In this document: positions 12,946-21,859 of the stretch, in pieces
Layout of the letters: every line of letters starts with the position of its first letter
Position numbering within the stretch: position 1 is the first letter of the stretch
Origin: Vineibacter terrae
Lineage (GTDB): Bacteria > Pseudomonadota > Alphaproteobacteria > Reyranellales > Reyranellaceae
Direction: 5' to 3'
DNA: 64,000 nucleotides
Assembly (NCBI RefSeq): GCF_008039615.1
Contig: NZ_VDUZ01000017.1
Coordinates: forward strand, 78,151-142,150
Program-made: the position numbers and the translations under genes
Notes under the pieces: model-generated
The model's database searches: none
Seen by the model: only the letters and a program-made list of their open reading frames with translations
Told to the model about the DNA's origin: nothing

Positions 12946-12960
12946 AGGCTCCGCCGCGGT

Positions 12961-14562
12961 TCAGCTATTGGCGTTCTTCGGATTGCCGGAATCCGGCGGA
13001 TTAGGACCCCGCTCATCGCTTGCCCTGGGTGACGAGGCCATCTGCCGCCTGGCGACGATGTCGCCGTAGTAGCCATTCCTGCCGATCAAAGGGCGGTGCC
13101 GCGGCCCTGGTCCGATCCCGGCGGGTCGGGCAGCCACCGCCGGCCTCGGCCCCGCAGCGCCCGGTGCGGCGGCAGGGATGGGAATGCCCTGGCCGGCAGC
13201 CCGCGCGGCCATGCGCCGGTCCACGTGCGGCAGCGCCAGCATGATGCCCATCGTGAGGTAGTAATAGTAGTTCAGCGGCTCGGCATCCAATGCCCAGCCT
13301 TTCATCGACACCAGGACGATGAAGGCAGCCATCGCCGTGCCACATGCCGCGACCCCCTTCAACGCCGGCGACCGGATCTGGAACTGCGCGCGCAGGCAGC
13401 TGAGCAGCATCAGGAGCAGGCAGGCGATCAAAGCGATGAAGCCGAAAAAGCCCAGCTCCACGATCGCCTTGGCATAGTAGTTCTCGACCATCCCGCCTTC
13501 GGACTTCAGCAGGGCGGCCGTCGCTTCGTCGAGACCGTGACGGGCCCCGCCCGTGTTGGTCCCGACGCCACGGCCCAGGAGCCCGCCGCGGTCGAATGCC
13601 TCGAGGATGCCGCCGGTTCCCATCTCGGTGCTGTAGCGGGCTGTCAGCTGCCCTACTTCTCCATACATCTTGCTGCCGTCGATGCCGGAGATCGCCAATG
13701 CCGCGATCAGTCCGCCACCGACCCCGATGATGCCCTGGATCATCCCCCCGGCGCGGAACTTGAAGAACTGCACCATGACGAAAATCAGCGGCAAGAACAG
13801 GAAGTTGCCGCGCGCGCCGGACGTGAAGCCGGCCACCAGTCCGACGATCATGCTGGCCCATGTGAAGGCGCGCCATGTGCGCTCGCGCTCGACCTCCAGG
13901 AGCATGAGAAGCGGAAACAACATGAAGAAGCAGAAGACGCCGTATTGCGAGTTGTACTGGAACGTGCCGGGAATGCGGAACAGCCGGGCACCGTAGCTGT
14001 CGAAGGCACCGAACTCCGACGTCGCGATCATCGCGTAGTCGCCGAAGAAGAAGCGCGCCACGGGCTCGTAGTTGTCCATCGTGGCGCTGACAAAGAGGAA
14101 AATGCCGACCGCCCAGGGAATCCACGCGGAAACAACCAGCGCCCGCAGGAAGTTGCGCAGATCGTCCTCATGGCGAACGAACGCGGCGCCGACGATCAGC
14201 AGCGGGACGTACGACAGCCATACCTTGACGCCGATTCCGGCGACCATGAGGTTGGGAACCCCGGGATTGGCCGCGGCAAACATCACGAACAGGGCCAGGG
14301 CGCCGTACGCAGCATAGAGGAAGGAGGGTATCCGATCGTAGCGCGCCTGCTTGCTGAGCACGAAGAACGCAAGATACAGCGGCACCACGACCAGGATGTC
14401 GCGCACCAGCGTCCCCAGCGGTGACGGATAGAGGATCGCCACGACGATGCCGGTGAACGGTGTATAGGCGACAAGCCCGTACACGCCCCACCGCCAGTTG
14501 ATACAGATGCCGATCCAGGCGGCGACAGCGATCGGAAGGCCCAGAAGAACCGCGATTCCCAT
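12961..14562 (-). CDS. O-antigen ligase/polymerase-like membrane protein
   Basis: A 533-aa polytopic inner-membrane protein with about 10-12 hydrophobic spans. The Wzy_C-type segment lies around the middle (AGFTSGARGNFLFLPLIF), and a large periplasmic loop carries GILEAFDRGGLLGRGVGTN, as in O-antigen ligases or polymerases. I start it at ATG 14562 (MGIAVLLGLPIAVAAW), preceded by GCAGGATCTG; the open frame further upstream overlaps the asparagine-synthase gene and is not hydrophobic. The C-terminal 85 residues are Pro/Ala/Arg-rich and probably cytoplasmic and disordered. It begins 14 bases after the amidotransferase stop, so the two form an operon. Whether it polymerises repeat units or ligates them to lipid A-core is not resolved. 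Confidence 0.78.
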   Translation of the reverse strand: MGIAVLLGLPIAVAAWIGICINWRWGVYGLVAYTPFTGIVVAILYPSPLGTLVRDILVVVPLYLAFFVLSKQARYDRIPSFLYAAYGALALFVMFAAANPGVPNLMVAGIGVKVWLSYVPLLIVGAAFVRHEDDLRNFLRALVVSAWIPWAVGIFLFVSATMDNYEPVARFFFGDYAMIATSEFGAFDSYGARLFRIPGTFQYNSQYGVFCFFMLFPLLMLLEVERERTWRAFTWASMIVGLVAGFTSGARGNFLFLPLIFVMVQFFKFRAGGMIQGIIGVGGGLIAALAISGIDGSKMYGEVGQLTARYSTEMGTGGILEAFDRGGLLGRGVGTNTGGARHGLDEATAALLKSEGGMVENYYAKAIVELGFFGFIALIACLLLMLLSCLRAQFQIRSPALKGVAACGTAMAAFIVLVSMKGWALDAEPLNYYYYLTMGIMLALPHVDRRMAARAAGQGIPIPAAAPGAAGPRPAVAARPAGIGPGPRHRPLIGRNGYYGDIVARRQMASSPRASDERGPNPPDSGNPKNANS

Positions 14563-14576
14563 CAGATCCTGCCCTG

Positions 14577-16403
14577 CTACGCCGCGCGCCGCGCGAAATC
14601 GCTGCCCGGGCGGAAGCCTGCCAGCACCTGCAGCGCCCAGGCTCGCCAGCCGCGCGTGCGCGCGTCGCGACCCGACGGCATGCCCAGCCACGTCCGCACC
14701 GGCACCTGGAACCCGCGCTTGGGCCGCCCTGCCAGCATGTCGCGCACCGGTGGCGCCAGCAACGGCGGCAGCTCCGCCTTGGTGAGCGGCGGGTCGGCCA
14801 CGATCAGCGGCGCGAGATCGCGGAAGAAGCGGACATCGACGAACGGCGTGCGGATCTCCAGCGAGTGCGCCATGCCGGCCCAGTCGGCGTCACGCAGGAG
14901 CTGGTTGCGCAGGTAGAAGCTCAATTCCAGGGCCGCAACCCGGCCGTTGCCCGACCGGACGCCGTCGAGCGCCGCCGCCAGGGTGGCCTGCGAGTCGAGC
15001 GCCGCCAGGCCCTGCCGCAGGTAGTCGACATCGACCAGCGCCGGCAGCTCCCAGGGCATGAACAGGCCGCGGCGCAGCAGGTAGGCCCCGCCATAGGTGC
15101 CGCCGTACTCCAGCACCCCGGCATATTTGGGTGATGTGAAGCGCCGCAGCACCGGCTCGCTGACGATGCGGAAACCGCGTCCGAGCGCGGCCAGCGGCCC
15201 CACGCGGCCGACCAGCCGCACCATCTCCGGCACTTGGCGGAAGCTGGGATAGCCGGCGAAGACCTCGTCGCCGCCGATGCCCGACAGCGCCACCTTCAGG
15301 CCGGTCGAGGCCGTGGCCTTGCTGACGAAATAGACATTGGTGCCGTCGATGGTCGGCTGGTCCATCGCCGTCAGCAAATGATCCCGGGCGGCGGCGAACT
15401 CGGCGCGCGCGACCCAGACCGTGCGATGGTCGGTCCGATGATGCCCGGCGATCTGGGCCGCGACGGTGGTCTCGTCGTTATCGGTGCCGCGGTACTCGTC
15501 GAAGCCCAGCGTCACGCTGCGCAGGGCCTGCGCCGATTGCGGCGCGGCGAACTGCGCCACCAGCGAGGAATCGAAGCCGGCCGACAGGAACATGCCCACC
15601 GGCACGTCGGCCACCATGTGGTGCTTCACGGTATCGGCAATGCAGTTCCGCAAATGGTCGATGCGAGCCTGGCCCGTGGGGGCCGGCCGATCCCGCTCCG
15701 CCTCCGCCAGAACCGAGGCGACGGCATGGAAGCGGCGGACCGCCGGTAGCTGCCCTTGCGCAACGGTCATCGTATGGCCGGCAGGCAGGGCCCGGATGCC
15801 CTTGTAGAGGGTGAAAGGCTCCGGCACCGAGCCCCACAGCAGGAAGCCGATATCGCCTGCCGGCTCGGGTGTGGTGTCGATGCCGCCACCCGCCAGCAGC
15901 GCCTTCACCTGCGAGGCAAAACGCAGCGTGCGGCCGTCGTCGGCAACATAGAGCGGCTTGATGCCGAAGGGATCACGCGCGAAGAACATGGCGCGCCGCT
16001 CGCGGTCCCAGATCGAGAGCGCATACATGCCGCGCAGGCGGTCGACCATCCCCGCGCCGTGCAGGTCATAGAGGTGCAGCAGGACCTCGGTGTCGGATTG
16101 CGACACAAACCGCCGGCCGGCCGCCTCGAGCCCGGATCGCAGCTCCCGATAGTTGTAGATCTCGCCGTTATAGTTGGCGACCAGGCGACCGCCGTCGAAG
16201 CTCATCGGCTGCCAGCCGCCCGGGCCGGGATCGATGATCGCCAGGCGGCGCTGGGCGAACAAGGCGGTTCCGTCGTCGCTGGCCCAGACGCCCTCGCTGT
16301 CAGGTCCGCGCGCCGCCATGGTAGCTGACATGCGGGCGACCACAGCCTGGTCGTCAGGTCGGGGGCCTGTGCCGTAGTGGAGCAAACCGGCAATGCCGCA
16401 CAC
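14577..16403 (-). CDS. asnB: Asparagine synthase (glutamine-hydrolysing)-like amidotransferase
   Basis: A 608-aa two-domain enzyme of the AsnB family: N-terminal Ntn glutaminase (residues 2 to about 200) and C-terminal ATP-pyrophosphatase. I prefer GTG 16403 over TTG 16406, because it places the catalytic Cys at position 2 (M-CGIAGLLHYG), as the family requires. Glutaminase features include RRLAIIDPGPGGWQPM and NYNGEIYNYREL. The ATP loop reads LSAGFDSSLVAQF instead of the usual SGGxDSS. It lies upstream of the O-antigen polymerase-like gene and among glycosyltransferases, so it more likely amidates a sugar or glycan precursor than serves asparagine supply, though that is inference. The C-terminus ends RRPKRGFQVPVRTWLG-like, typical of surface-polysaccharide AsnB paralogues. 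Confidence 0.85.
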   Translation of the reverse strand: MCGIAGLLHYGTGPRPDDQAVVARMSATMAARGPDSEGVWASDDGTALFAQRRLAIIDPGPGGWQPMSFDGGRLVANYNGEIYNYRELRSGLEAAGRRFVSQSDTEVLLHLYDLHGAGMVDRLRGMYALSIWDRERRAMFFARDPFGIKPLYVADDGRTLRFASQVKALLAGGGIDTTPEPAGDIGFLLWGSVPEPFTLYKGIRALPAGHTMTVAQGQLPAVRRFHAVASVLAEAERDRPAPTGQARIDHLRNCIADTVKHHMVADVPVGMFLSAGFDSSLVAQFAAPQSAQALRSVTLGFDEYRGTDNDETTVAAQIAGHHRTDHRTVWVARAEFAAARDHLLTAMDQPTIDGTNVYFVSKATASTGLKVALSGIGGDEVFAGYPSFRQVPEMVRLVGRVGPLAALGRGFRIVSEPVLRRFTSPKYAGVLEYGGTYGGAYLLRRGLFMPWELPALVDVDYLRQGLAALDSQATLAAALDGVRSGNGRVAALELSFYLRNQLLRDADWAGMAHSLEIRTPFVDVRFFRDLAPLIVADPPLTKAELPPLLAPPVRDMLAGRPKRGFQVPVRTWLGMPSGRDARTRGWRAWALQVLAGFRPGSDFARRAA

Positions 16404-16406
16404 CAA

Positions 16407-16541
16407 AGCCTCGCTTCCCGGCCCAAACCCGACGCGGCCGGTGTCGGTCGCCAGACACAGAATGGCAATAAATTGTAGTATTTTTAATAACTTATGCTAA
16501 GTACGCTGAACAATCAATCATTTGTGCACCAGACTCCCGCA
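16407..16541. promoter_or_regulatory. AT-rich divergent promoter region
   Basis: These 135 bases separate the asnB-like gene (minus) from a glycosyltransferase (plus). A markedly AT-rich core at about 16460-16520 (including TTGTAGTATTTTTAATAAC) stands out from the surrounding high-GC DNA and probably holds the promoters for both directions. No well-spaced -35/-10 pair could be fixed. Confidence 0.4.
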
Positions 16542-17735
16542 ATGCGAATCCTTCACCTGATCGCGACGCTTGCCCGCGAAAGCGGCGGCCCTGCCCAGGC
16601 CTGCCTGGAGATGGCCCGCGCCGTGGCCGCGCGTGGCCACGAGGTGACGATCTACACCACCAACTGGGCCAGCAACGGCGTCGAGCCCGTCCCGACCTCG
16701 GTCCGGCTACAGCAGGACGGGGTCAACGTCACCTATTACCCGGTCCATTTCCCGCGCTTCTGGAAACCGTCGCTGGCGATGGCATCGGCGCTGCGCCGGG
16801 ACCTGGCGCAGTTCGATGTCGTGCATCTGCATTCGCTCTACATGTTCCACGACTGGCTGGGAGGGCGCCTGTGCCAGCGCCTGGGCGTCCCCTATATCGT
16901 GCGCCCGCACGGCATGCTCGATCCGTACATCCGAAGCCGCCATCGCGCCCGCAAGCAGCTGGTGGAAACGCTGTTCCAGAACCGCGTCCTGCGGCAGGCG
17001 ACCGCCATCCACTACACCAGCGACGTGGAACGCGAGATCAGCCAGCCGTTCGATGGCGGCGCGCCCGCCCGGATCGTCCCCTTGGGCGTCGACCTGTCCG
17101 GCTTCGACAGCCTGCCGCCAGCCGAGCGCTTCTACCAGATCTGCCCGGAGACCCGAGGCCGGCGTGTCATCCTGTTCCTGAGCCGGCTCCATTTCAAGAA
17201 AGGGCTGGACCTGCTGATCCCGGCTTTCGCGCGCCTGGCGGCAGAGGATCCGTCGCTGCACCTGGTGATCGCCGGCCCCGACGACGGCATGCTGGATCAG
17301 TGCAAGGCCTGGACGCGGCGCGACGGCGTGCCCGACCGCGTGAGCTTCCCCGGCATGCTGCGCGGCGAGGACAAGCTGGCGGCCTTCGCCGCCGCATCCG
17401 TCTTCTCCCTGCCCTCCTACAGCGAGAACTTCGGCATCGCTGTCGTCGAAGCCATGGCTGCCGGCCTGCCCGTGGTCATTTCCGACCAGGTCAACATCTG
17501 GCGTGAGGTTCAGGCAGGGGGTGGTGCGCTGGTGGTGCGCTGCGACGAGCAGAAGCTGACCCTGGCGCTGGCCACGGTGCTGCGCGATCCGACATTGGCC
17601 GGCGACCTGGCCCACAAGGCGCGCGACACGGTGCAGCGTCTCTACCGCTGGGACAACGTTGCCGTCGCGCTGGAGGCCATGTACGAGGACGCCGCGGCAC
17701 GACGCAGCGGCGTGCCGGCGGCCGCGGCTGCATGA
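16542..17735 (+). CDS. Glycosyltransferase family 4 protein
   Basis: A 397-aa GT4 enzyme. The ATG at 16542 (MRILHLIATLARESGGPAQA) begins exactly at the GT-B N-terminal strand and its glycine loop; the ATG 48 bases upstream adds an AT-rich, unlike extension. The N-domain includes DVVHLHSLYMFHDWLG and VRPHGMLDPY. The donor domain has FLSRLHFKKGLDLLI and the EX7E motif in SENFGIAVVEAMAAGLPVV (Glu295, Glu303). It is related to EPS glycosyltransferases. It is followed by a galE-like gene 109 bases downstream on the same strand. Confidence 0.88.
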   Translation: MRILHLIATLARESGGPAQACLEMARAVAARGHEVTIYTTNWASNGVEPVPTSVRLQQDGVNVTYYPVHFPRFWKPSLAMASALRRDLAQFDVVHLHSLYMFHDWLGGRLCQRLGVPYIVRPHGMLDPYIRSRHRARKQLVETLFQNRVLRQATAIHYTSDVEREISQPFDGGAPARIVPLGVDLSGFDSLPPAERFYQICPETRGRRVILFLSRLHFKKGLDLLIPAFARLAAEDPSLHLVIAGPDDGMLDQCKAWTRRDGVPDRVSFPGMLRGEDKLAAFAAASVFSLPSYSENFGIAVVEAMAAGLPVVISDQVNIWREVQAGGGALVVRCDEQKLTLALATVLRDPTLAGDLAHKARDTVQRLYRWDNVAVALEAMYEDAAARRSGVPAAAAA

Positions 17736-17844
17736 TGTCTGCGGCGTTCACGTCCCGCGCCGACCGGTAGGCGCGGGTCACCGAAAAGATTCTCGCCGCA
17801 CACGCCTGAGGCACGCTAGGTGCCGCGACGGCAGGAGGACAGGC

Positions 17845-18822
17845 ATGGCGCGTAGCGTTGTGGTGACCGGCGGCGCGGGCTTTATCGGCAGTCAGATCTG
17901 CAAGCGTCTGGCATCGGCGGGCATCGTTCCGGTCGCCTACGATACTCTGGAGAAGGGCCATGACTGGGCCGTGCGCTGGGGACCGCTGGAACGCGGCGAC
18001 ATCGGCGACGGGGTGCGTCTGGCCGAGGTTCTGACCCGTCACAAGCCCGAAGCGATCATCCATCTCGCCGGCTACATCGAAGTCGGCGAATCGATGCGCG
18101 ATCCCGAACGCTACTGGCACAACAACACGACCAAGACCCAGACCCTGATCGAGACGGCCGAGGCGCACGGCGTCGAGCGCTTCGTCTTCTCCAGCACCTG
18201 CGCCATCTACGGCACGCCCCGGACGCCGCTCCTGGCCGAAACGCACGGCTTCAAGCCGGCCAGCGTCTACGGCGAGACCAAGCTTGCCGTCGAGCAGATG
18301 CTGCGCGCGCCACAGCGCCGGATCCGCAGCCTCGCGCTGCGCTACTTCAACGCTGCCGGCGCTGATCCCGACGGCGAGGTCGGCGAGGCGCACGACCCCG
18401 AGTCGCACCTGATGCCGCTGGCCATCGACGCGATGCTGGGCATGGGCCAGCCGCTGTCCGTCTTCGGCGACGACTACGACACGCCCGACGGCACCGGCGT
18501 GCGCGACTTCGTGCATGTCGCCGACCTGGCCGACGCCCACGCGCGCGCGCTCGACTACCTTGCCGACGGCGGCACGGCCACGGCGCTCAACGTCGGCAGC
18601 GGCCAGGGCTACAGCGTGCGCCAGCTGATCGACGCCACGGCCCGGATCGCGGGCCGGCCGGTGCCGCACAGCGTCGGGCCGCGCCGGCCCGGCGATGTCG
18701 CCAAGCTGGTGTGCGACACAGCGCTGATCCAGCGCGAGCTGGGCTGGTCGCCGACCTTGGGCCTGGAGGCCCAGATCGAGCATGCGCTGCGCTGGCGCCG
18801 CCAGATGCCACGGCCGTCATAG
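17845..18822 (+). CDS. galE: UDP-glucose 4-epimerase-like NAD-dependent epimerase
   Basis: Extended short-chain dehydrogenase that interconverts UDP-glucose and UDP-galactose, or a related UDP-sugar, supplying the glycosyltransferases around it. The 325-aa product starts at ATG 17845 behind a strong AGGAGG. It has the NAD motif VVTGGAGFIGSQ (residues 6-17), DIGD and AGYIEVGESM, the catalytic Ser/Thr region SSTCAIYG, and YGETKLAVE with the Tyr-X3-Lys pair. RYFNAAGADPDGEVGEAHDP and GTGVRDFVHVADLA are typical GalE segments. Its stop overlaps the convergent tauE-like gene by 6 bases. Confidence 0.9.
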   Translation: MARSVVVTGGAGFIGSQICKRLASAGIVPVAYDTLEKGHDWAVRWGPLERGDIGDGVRLAEVLTRHKPEAIIHLAGYIEVGESMRDPERYWHNNTTKTQTLIETAEAHGVERFVFSSTCAIYGTPRTPLLAETHGFKPASVYGETKLAVEQMLRAPQRRIRSLALRYFNAAGADPDGEVGEAHDPESHLMPLAIDAMLGMGQPLSVFGDDYDTPDGTGVRDFVHVADLADAHARALDYLADGGTATALNVGSGQGYSVRQLIDATARIAGRPVPHSVGPRRPGDVAKLVCDTALIQRELGWSPTLGLEAQIEHALRWRRQMPRPS

Positions 18823-19566
18823 CCACGGACGCAAGGTCAGGTAGGCGCCCAGCGCCAGCAGGCCCAGCAGGAACCAGCGGCGAAATGTCACCGGCTGCAC
18901 GCGCAGGCGCAGATATTGCCCGGCGAGCATGCCGGCCAGCGCCGGCACCAATGCCAGCAGCGACGTCCCGGCCAGCGGAGCGGCAAACGCGCCGTCGCGC
19001 GCCAGCCCCGCCGCCAGGGCCACGGTCGAGACGGTGAAGGACAGGCCCAGCGCCTGCACCAGCGCCTCCTTGTCGAGGTCCAGCGCCTGCAGGTAGGGCA
19101 CGGCCGGGATCACGAACACACCGGTCGCGGCCGTGATCAGCCCGGTGGCCGCCCCGACGACGGGCGACAGCCAGGGCTCGGCGCGGGCCGGCACATGCAG
19201 TCGAACGGCGGCAAGGCTCACCAGGGCATAGACGACCAGCGCGATGCCCAGCCCGACCGTGGCGCGGCCGGCGCCCTCCCCGGTCAACCACCCCGCCCCG
19301 GCCCAGGTCCCGGCGCAAACGCCCAGCATCATCAGCCACAGCCGGCGCAGCAGCGGCCACATTCGGGGGCCGGCCACCAGCTGCCAGACGTTGGTGACGA
19401 ACGAGGGAATGATCAGCAGCGCCGCCGCCTGCGCCGGCGCCATGATCGCCCCCAGCAGCCCCATCGCCACGGTGGGCAGCCCCAGGCCGATGACACCTTT
19501 CACGAAACCGGCCAGCAGGAACACCGCCGCGATGGCTGACAACAGCAGGATGGATGCTTCGGACAT
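18817..19566 (-). CDS. TauE/SafE family sulfite/anion exporter
   Basis: A 249-aa inner-membrane protein with seven to eight hydrophobic helices, from the TauE/SafE (DUF81) family that exports sulfite, sulfoacetate or similar organic anions. Two half-repeats are visible, the first with FVKGVIGLGLPTVAMGLLGA and the second with GAATGLITAATGVFVIPAVPYL, the family's paired loop motifs. The start is ATG 19566 (MSEASILLLSAIAAV); the open frame further upstream runs antisense to the LysR gene. It is divergent from that regulator with only 85 bases between starts, so it is probably its target. Confidence 0.85.
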   Translation of the reverse strand: MSEASILLLSAIAAVFLLAGFVKGVIGLGLPTVAMGLLGAIMAPAQAAALLIIPSFVTNVWQLVAGPRMWPLLRRLWLMMLGVCAGTWAGAGWLTGEGAGRATVGLGIALVVYALVSLAAVRLHVPARAEPWLSPVVGAATGLITAATGVFVIPAVPYLQALDLDKEALVQALGLSFTVSTVALAAGLARDGAFAAPLAGTSLLALVPALAGMLAGQYLRLRVQPVTFRRWFLLGLLALGAYLTLRPWL

Positions 19567-19651
19567 GCCCTCGACTTGCAGCGCCGCGCCGCCGGGCACA
19601 ATGTGGAAGCCGTTGAGCCAGCCTTCGTCCTCGCCGAAGGCTGCAGATCCG

Positions 19652-20548
19652 ATGGCCGCGATGCGCTTCGACCTCACCGACCTGCGCCTGTTCGTCCACG
19701 TCGCCGAAGCGGCCAGCATCACACGCGGCGCCGCCGGCGCCCACATGGCGCTGGCGTCGGCCAGCGCCCGCATCCAGGGCATGGAGCAGGCGCTGGGGGC
19801 AGCGCTTCTGCAGCGCGGCCGGCGTGGCGTGACGCTCACGCCGGCCGGACAGGCGCTGCTGCACCACGCGCGCCTGGTGCTGCAGCAGGTGGAGCACATG
19901 CGCGCCGAGCTGGGGGCATATGCCAGCGGCCTGCGCGGCCACGTGCGCCTGTGGAGCAACACGGCGGCGCTCAGCGAGTTCCTCCCGGAAGCGCTGGCGG
20001 CCTATCTTGCCCGGCATCCGAACATCGATATCGACGTGCAGGAGCGCCCCAGCTACGCCATCACGCAGGCGGTGGCCGGCGGCTTCGCCGATATCGGGAT
20101 CGTCACCGATGCTGCAGACCTGACCGGCCTGGAAAGCCTGCCTTTCGCGCTCGATCGGCTGGTGCTGGTGGCGCCGCGCGGCCATCGCCTGGCGCGCCAT
20201 CGGCAGGTCGCCTTCCGCGAGGCTGCCCGCTATCCGTTCGTCACGCTGGGGACCGACAATCCGCTGCAGGAGTACATCAGCCGGCATGCCAGCCGCGCCG
20301 GCGCGCCGCCGCAATCGCGCATCCAGATGCGCAGCTTCGAGGCGATCTGCCGCCTGGTCGCCAACGGCGTCGGGATCGGCGTCGTCTCCGAGACGGCGGC
20401 GCGGCGATACCGCCGCGCCCTGCGCTTCGCGACGGTGGCCCTGAGCGACCCCTGGGCCTTGCGCCGTCTGGTCATCTGCACGCGTCGCCTCGACGCCCTG
20501 CCCGTCCATGCCCGCCGCCTCGTCGAGCACCTCAAGGCCACGGCATGA
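19652..20548 (+). CDS. LysR family transcriptional regulator
   Basis: A 298-aa LysR protein. The winged HTH is at residues 8-65 (DLTDLRLFVHVAEAASITRG through QRGRRGVTLTPAGQALL), followed by the linker helix and a PBP2-type effector domain starting near GLRGHVRLWSNTAALSEF. It starts at ATG 19652 or 19661. It is divergent from the TauE-like exporter (85-base gap), the usual LysR/target layout, and its stop overlaps the next gene's ATG in ATGA, so the hydrolase downstream is cotranslated. The effector is unknown. Confidence 0.9.
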   Translation: MAAMRFDLTDLRLFVHVAEAASITRGAAGAHMALASASARIQGMEQALGAALLQRGRRGVTLTPAGQALLHHARLVLQQVEHMRAELGAYASGLRGHVRLWSNTAALSEFLPEALAAYLARHPNIDIDVQERPSYAITQAVAGGFADIGIVTDAADLTGLESLPFALDRLVLVAPRGHRLARHRQVAFREAARYPFVTLGTDNPLQEYISRHASRAGAPPQSRIQMRSFEAICRLVANGVGIGVVSETAARRYRRALRFATVALSDPWALRRLVICTRRLDALPVHARRLVEHLKATA

Positions 20549-21666
20549 AACGCTGGAAGGCGATGCTTGCGGCAGCCGCAGTGGCGCTCGTGGCTGTCGC
20601 TGTCGTCGGTCATCCCGTGCGCTGGACCGAAGCGGCGCTGCTGACATTCGACATCGCTGCCGGTGGTGCGCCGACGCCTTGGCAAGACGTGACGCCGGCG
20701 CCCACCCGCACCACGGTGCGCTGGGCGGTCGACGGCCGTGCCGTCGGGGCAGACCTCTACACGCCGGGTGGTCGCGCCCGGGCGGCGCTGGTGCTGGTTC
20801 CCGGCGCCGCAGCCCTGGGCCGCGAGGACAAGCACCTGGTGGCGTTCGCACAGTCGCTGGCGCGGGCCGGGTTCGCGACCTTGGTGCCGGAGCTGCCCGC
20901 GGTGCGCCGCCTGGCGTTGTCGCGCGCCGACGCCGACGTGCTGGCGGACGCGCTGCGGGCGCTGCACCGCCAGGGCCTCGCCGCGGTGCTGGGCGTGGTG
21001 GCGATCTCCTATGGCGTCGGCCCGGCGGTGATCGCCACGCTCGAGCCGGACGTCAACGGCACCGTGGGCTTCATTGTCGGCATCGGCGGCTACCACAATA
21101 CCGACGAGGTGATCCGCTACATCACCACGGGCACCTATCGCCGGATCGGCGACGGCCGCTTGCACCGACGGGCACCCAACCCCTACGCCCGCTGGACCTT
21201 CATGCTGGCCAATGCCGAGCGGCTTCCCGACCCGGCCGACGCGGTGCTGCTGCGAGAGGCGGCGCAGCGCAAGCTCGCCGATCCGGCGGCGCCGACGGCC
21301 GACCTGCGTGCCGGCATGACCGCCGATGCCCAGGCCGTGCTCGACCTGATGGAGAACGAGGTGCCGGACAAGGTGCCGGCGCTGCTGGCCGCCCTGCCCG
21401 ATCCGATCCGCACCAACATCGATGCCCTGAATCTGGCGCTTTACGACCTGGGCGCGCTGAAAGCCCGGCTGATCCTGGTGCACGGCCGCAGCGATCCCAC
21501 CATCCCCTTCACCGAAAGCGAGGCCCTGGCCGCCGCCGCGCCCAAGGGCGCCACGTCGCTCTACCTGATCGACGGCATCGGCCATGTCGAGTTCAACGCC
21601 GTGAGCATCGCCAATGCCTGGTCGATATGGTCGGCCGTCGACCGCGTGCTGGCGCAGCGGCGCTGA
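20545..21666 (+). CDS. Alpha/beta hydrolase with N-terminal signal or anchor
   Basis: A 373-aa protein starting MKRWKAMLAAAAVALVAVAV, a signal peptide or single membrane anchor that places it in the periplasm. The hydrolase core begins near RAALVLVPGAAALGREDKHL. The nucleophile elbow is VAISYGVG (Ser in A-x-S-x-G rather than the classical G-x-S-x-G). The acid and base appear in HGRSDPTIPF and GIGHVEF. An insertion rich in Ala/Asp (about residues 210-300) likely forms a cap. Translationally coupled to the LysR gene (4-base overlap). Substrate unknown. Confidence 0.7.
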   Translation: MKRWKAMLAAAAVALVAVAVVGHPVRWTEAALLTFDIAAGGAPTPWQDVTPAPTRTTVRWAVDGRAVGADLYTPGGRARAALVLVPGAAALGREDKHLVAFAQSLARAGFATLVPELPAVRRLALSRADADVLADALRALHRQGLAAVLGVVAISYGVGPAVIATLEPDVNGTVGFIVGIGGYHNTDEVIRYITTGTYRRIGDGRLHRRAPNPYARWTFMLANAERLPDPADAVLLREAAQRKLADPAAPTADLRAGMTADAQAVLDLMENEVPDKVPALLAALPDPIRTNIDALNLALYDLGALKARLILVHGRSDPTIPFTESEALAAAAPKGATSLYLIDGIGHVEFNAVSIANAWSIWSAVDRVLAQRR

Positions 21667-21859
21667 CGACGCCACGTCAGCCATCTTGTGATGATCTGCC
21701 GAAAGGAATCCGGCGCCGGCAGATGTGGGGCGACAGCCCCGTTGCGGCGGGGTATGCTCGCCGCAGGCAGGTCGCGGATATGCGTGACCGGCGGCCGGAT
21801 TGACCGTCAAGGCACGGATCGTCCACGGCCCTCGAACCAGTTGTTCGGGAGGATCGTCT

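Noticed and set aside
13096..14424. 442-codon plus-strand open frame
   Set aside because: Antisense to the O-antigen ligase-like membrane protein, whose hydrophobic spans are unmistakable.
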